Virus record (IMG/VR): IMGVR_UViG_3300015371_000059
Span: 1-49,576 of that record
Strand: one strand, 5' to 3'
Length of the DNA: 49,576 nucleotides
DNA from: a virus
This document shows, one piece after another, positions 47,124 through 49,576 of this stretch. Numbering within the stretch: position 1 is the stretch's first letter; each line of letters begins with the position of its first letter. The position numbers and the translations under genes were made by a program. Under the pieces are notes generated by a model, which worked only from the letters and a program-made list of their open reading frames with translations, was not told where the DNA came from and ran no database searches.

Positions 47124-47677
47124 GTGATTGCCGCCTCGCACGCTTCCAGACTGACGCGCGCGAGCGCGTCATCGAGCGGCATCCGCGGCCACAACGTGAG
47201 CGCGCTGTCCGGATTGCAGTTGATCACGTCGCAGTCGATGCGCCGCTTCGCGTCGCGGAATTGCTCGAGAAAGACCGCGAAGCGTTGCGGCGTCGTGTTC
47301 GGGCGCGTCGTATGCGGTCCGAAATAGTGCGTGCCGTGCATGTCGACGCCGAGCAACAACACGCGTTCGGCGCCGTGATCGACGGCGTAATACAAGCCGA
47401 GCAAACCGCTATTCGTGTTGGTGAACACGCCCGGCCGGCGCATGCGCTTGACGCGAGCGCGGTCGGCATTCGCCGACCATTTATCGCCGGCAAACGCGAA
47501 CGCGTCGCGGTTGCAGTCCCACCATTCGCCGTCACCGGCGACGAGCGCGCGCGCCCATGGCGCAAGCCGAAACGCATCGTTGACGGCGACGCACGGCAAA
47601 TGCCGCACCTTCGCGACGACGAGCTCGGGCGCCGGCTTGAGTGAGGCGCCGGTTGCGATCACCGCCCACGTGTTCAC
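47120..47677 (-). CDS. DUF115-like/norphogenetic-type protein
   Basis: A 185-residue protein starting with GTG: MNTWAVIATGASLKPAPELV, VAVNDAFRLAPWARALVAGD and LLLGVDMHGTHYFGPHTTRP. This pattern resembles the family in phages annotated as norphogenetic protein, related to DUF115 and MAF-type glycosyltransferase-like proteins with a sugar-nucleotide binding fold. It sits within the head-tail joining genes, an unusual place for a sugar enzyme. It may modify virion proteins; function unproven. Confidence 0.6.
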   Translation of the reverse strand: MNTWAVIATGASLKPAPELVVAKVRHLPCVAVNDAFRLAPWARALVAGDGEWWDCNRDAFAFAGDKWSANADRARVKRMRRPGVFTNTNSGLLGLYYAVDHGAERVLLLGVDMHGTHYFGPHTTRPNTTPQRFAVFLEQFRDAKRRIDCDVINCNPDSALTLWPRMPLDDALARVSLEACEAAIT

Positions 47678-47826
47678 TTTTTTTCGACGGTCTTTTCTTT
47701 GGCGATGTCGACGCTACGCTCGAGACTCGTTGCTTGCTCGATGTCGCCGCGGCCGCTCAACACGTACACGGTCGAGCACGCCGCGATCGTGAACACGAGC
47801 ACGAGCGCGACGGCGATGCGCTTCAT
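47674..47826 (-). CDS. small lipoprotein
   Basis: A 50-residue protein: MKRIAVALVLVFTIAACSTV is a signal peptide with lipobox IAAC, followed by a charged helix. Both ends overlap the neighbouring genes. It could be an Rz1-like spanin component or an exclusion lipoprotein, but no Rz partner was found. Confidence 0.65.
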   Translation of the reverse strand: MKRIAVALVLVFTIAACSTVYVLSGRGDIEQATSLERSVDIAKEKTVEKK

Positions 47827-49058
47827 GGCGTTGGCGTTAGCGTCAGCGTGAGCGCGGTGCGCTCGCCGTCGGTGACGGTCGACGCGATGCGAGTGTTCGA
47901 ATCATCGATGGCGCGAAACGTGATCTCGTGCAATTTCGTGCCGACTTTGACGATCGTCGTTTTGCCGGCGGCGTAGGCGGCGAGTAAGCGCATGATGTCG
48001 CCGGCCGTGAATCCCGTCTCGATCGCCGCGTTCCACGGATTGCCGGCGGCGGCCGCGTTGGCGAGCGCTTCCGCCGTCGAGCCGACGACATCGCTATGGT
48101 CGGCAATCGCTTCCGTCCATACCGCATTGGCGATTGCGCCGGGACTGCCGCCGCCACCGCCGCCGCCGGTCGGCGCGTTATCGAGTGCGCGCGCCGTCCA
48201 TTGATACCCGCTCGCGCCGTCCGGTTCGAGGCCGGTGTCGAGCTTGTCGGTTACGGTTTTGATCGCGCCAACTTCGGTGTCGACGTAACCGCCGAGCGTG
48301 TCGACCGACGCTTGCGAGGCGCGCGAGCTCGTCGCCACGTCGATGCGGCCGAGCTCCGGGCCGAGCTCGGCCCGCACGGCGGTTGCGACTTCGGATGCGG
48401 CGCCGCCCGCGAGCTCGACGGCGCCGATGGCATCCGTCGCGATCGCGGCGGCATCGATCGCACCGGCCGCAAAACTGCCGGCGTTAATGCCGCCGGTGGC
48501 GATGCTGCCGACCGAACCGGTAACGCTCGCGATCGTCACGTCGGGCGCGACCTTCGCATCGGTGATCGCGTCCGCGGCGATCGCCGTCGCCGTGAGCACG
48601 TTCGCCGCCATGGCGCCGACACTGGCATCGATGCGCCCGCCGACGAGTGCCGCCGGCAAGCGCGTTTGAATGTCGTCGGTGTCGGCGTTCACCGTCGCGA
48701 GTTGCGCTTTCACCGCGGCGACGTCGGCCGACACGCTCGCGCCGGCCGGGCCGCCCAGGCGCGCATAGTTATCGCCCGTTTGCGGATACGACGGATAGAT
48801 TTGCACCGTCGCATTGCATGCGGTCGAATTCACGAACGTGAACGCGACATGATCGTAATTCGTTTCCGCTTGCGACGGCGTGTACGTCCAAAAGCCTTGA
48901 CCCTCGTGCGTGCACGCGCCCGCGCCGACCGTGCCCGCCGCTTGCGTACCGCCGTCGCCGGTGACATACACCGTCGTCGTGCCGCTCGTGACGGCCGAGC
49001 CGTCCGTTTTGCTGATCAGTTGACACCCGACGACTTGCGACGCGACGTTTTTTTTCAC
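47823..49058 (-). CDS. structural protein with coiled-coil/pentapeptide-like alanine-rich region
   Basis: A 411-residue protein. The GTG start at 49058 is supported by its overlap with the previous stop (GTGA) and gives MKKNVASQVVGCQLISKTDG. The N-terminal domain is beta-rich with KTDGSAVTSGTTTVYVTGDG and GFWTYTPSQAETNYDHVAFT; a long alanine/isoleucine-rich repeat region (AAIATDAIGAVELAG type) suggests a fibrous coil. C-terminal GTKLHEITFRAIDDSNTRIA is folded. A head- or neck-associated fibre is likely. Confidence 0.6.
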   Translation of the reverse strand: MKKNVASQVVGCQLISKTDGSAVTSGTTTVYVTGDGGTQAAGTVGAGACTHEGQGFWTYTPSQAETNYDHVAFTFVNSTACNATVQIYPSYPQTGDNYARLGGPAGASVSADVAAVKAQLATVNADTDDIQTRLPAALVGGRIDASVGAMAANVLTATAIAADAITDAKVAPDVTIASVTGSVGSIATGGINAGSFAAGAIDAAAIATDAIGAVELAGGAASEVATAVRAELGPELGRIDVATSSRASQASVDTLGGYVDTEVGAIKTVTDKLDTGLEPDGASGYQWTARALDNAPTGGGGGGGSPGAIANAVWTEAIADHSDVVGSTAEALANAAAAGNPWNAAIETGFTAGDIMRLLAAYAAGKTTIVKVGTKLHEITFRAIDDSNTRIASTVTDGERTALTLTLTPTP

Positions 49059-49210
49059 GTGCGTGATCCCGACTGAATGACCGCATTTGCACTCGCGGCC
49101 CATGCCGCTTTGAACGTCTGCGGTTTGCTTGGTGGCAACTCAATCGTGTTTAGTGGCACTGCGGCATCGGTTGTTGTCGTGCCCGACGTCGGTCCGGTTG
49201 AACCGTCCAT
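49055..49210 (-). CDS. small structural-region protein
   Basis: A 51-residue Thr/Ser-rich frame (MDGSTGPTSGTTTTDAAVPL, then NTIELPPSKPQTFKAAWAAS). Its stop overlaps the GTG of the next gene. Small size and low complexity leave the call open. Confidence 0.45.
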   Translation of the reverse strand: MDGSTGPTSGTTTTDAAVPLNTIELPPSKPQTFKAAWAASANAVIQSGSRT

Positions 49211-49228
49211 GATTTCAGCGCCCACGAT

Positions 49229-49576
49229 TTACCATCCGATCGGATCGTATGAATTGCCGTGCGGCAACGTGACGTCGTATGAATTGCCGAGCGGCAACGC
49301 GAGATTCGGCAACGTGATCGGACCGCCACCGCCGCCGCCGGCCGGACCGCCGGGCCCGCGCAGGTTGACCCACTCGCCCCATCGGCCCGGCTCGATCTCG
49401 AAGCGCAATTCGGTGCCGCGCCATTCGTGCATCGGCATCGGTCCGAGCTCGCCGGGCGGGCCGCGCGGGCCCGGCTCGCCGCGCGGGCCCGGAAGGCCGA
49501 TCTCGCCGGCCTTGCCATCGAGCCCGGCCTTGCCGTCGCGGCCGTGCAGCGAGCGCCCGGAATCTTCGGCGGTGCC
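49229..49576 (-). CDS. collagen-like structural protein, C-terminal part (runs off the right edge)
   Basis: About 115 residues are visible. The N-terminal half is Gly-X-Y collagen (RDGKAGLDGKAGEIGLPGPR, then GEPGPRGPPGELG), then a compact end with EWRGTELRFEIEPGRWGEWV and a glycine-rich loop before two similar LPxGNSYD motifs. This end is similar in style to collagen fibres that finish in a small binding or trimerisation domain. The frame is open from the window edge; its N-terminal part is probably the fragment at 1-88. Confidence 0.75.
   Translation of the reverse strand, partial: GTAEDSGRSLHGRDGKAGLDGKAGEIGLPGPRGEPGPRGPPGELGPMPMHEWRGTELRFEIEPGRWGEWVNLRGPGGPAGGGGGGPITLPNLALPLGNSYDVTLPHGNSYDPIGW

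Noticed and set aside
49215-49424. Alternative minus-strand frame at the right end that would continue the 1-88 fragment after a direct circular join
   Set aside because: It is Arg-rich and non-collagen; the true C-terminal frame is the collagen one ending at 49229, so the join, not the frame, is suspect.
49560-49576. Short inverted repeat CGGTG-TGG-CACCG formed if the ends are joined, considered as a cos site
   Set aside because: It lies in a collagen gene far from the terminase genes and is too short; the packaging site is more likely near terS.

Overview
This window looks like an almost complete genome of a temperate, long-tailed (siphovirus-type) phage or prophage from a GC-rich Gram-negative host. 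The evidence is an HK97-type head module, a lambda/HK97-type tail module with a G/GT frameshift chaperone and a 1484-residue tape measure, a tyrosine integrase, and a CI/Cro-like immunity switch. A secreted protein with a PEP-CTERM sorting tail suggests a host with an exosortase system, most likely a biofilm-forming betaproteobacterium or a relative; that is inference. I saw no tRNA, rRNA, CRISPR array or insertion sequence.

Layout. 1-7730 (minus): head genes (collagen-like fibre start, connector, second collagen-like fibre, portal, two small proteins, protease-capsid fusion, large and small terminase). 7806-12504 (minus): HNH nuclease, candidate late regulator, winged-helix protein, cytosine methyltransferase, replication-like protein, two nuclease-like proteins, small proteins and a Cro-like repressor. 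12505-13201: the immunity switch, with divergent transcription and repeated 16-bp operators. 13222-23700 (plus): recombination genes (PD-(D/E)XK exonuclease and candidate annealing protein), many small zinc-ribbon and membrane proteins, the integrase, and a proline-rich repeat protein. 23752-23984: a non-coding block between two terminators, rich in TTGCTACGT repeats (attP or other protein-binding candidate). 24021-29568: an accessory region with two glycosyltransferase-like genes, two methyltransferases, secreted and membrane proteins, and one plus-strand gene for a PEP-CTERM protein. 29573-45717 (minus): tail fibres, including a LamG plus five-SPRY adhesin, tail tip, tape measure, tail chaperones and major tail protein. 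45810-49576 (minus): tail completion, head closure and further structural or accessory genes, ending in the C-terminal part of a collagen-like gene.

The window opens and closes inside minus-strand collagen-like reading frames. The head genes at the left and the head-to-tail joining genes at the right would be adjacent on a circle, so this is probably a circular map cut in a collagen gene. Joined directly, the two halves are out of frame, so a few bases may be missing or wrong at the junction.

How the genes work together. The CI-like protein probably represses promoters whose start sites overlap GTTAG-N6-CTAAC. Release would permit the plus-strand recombination/integration operon and the minus-strand early operon. 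The late regulator next to the terminase genes would then open the structural operon. The glycosyl- and methyltransferases and the PEP-CTERM protein look like surface-modification or lysogenic-conversion cargo. No recognisable endolysin was found.
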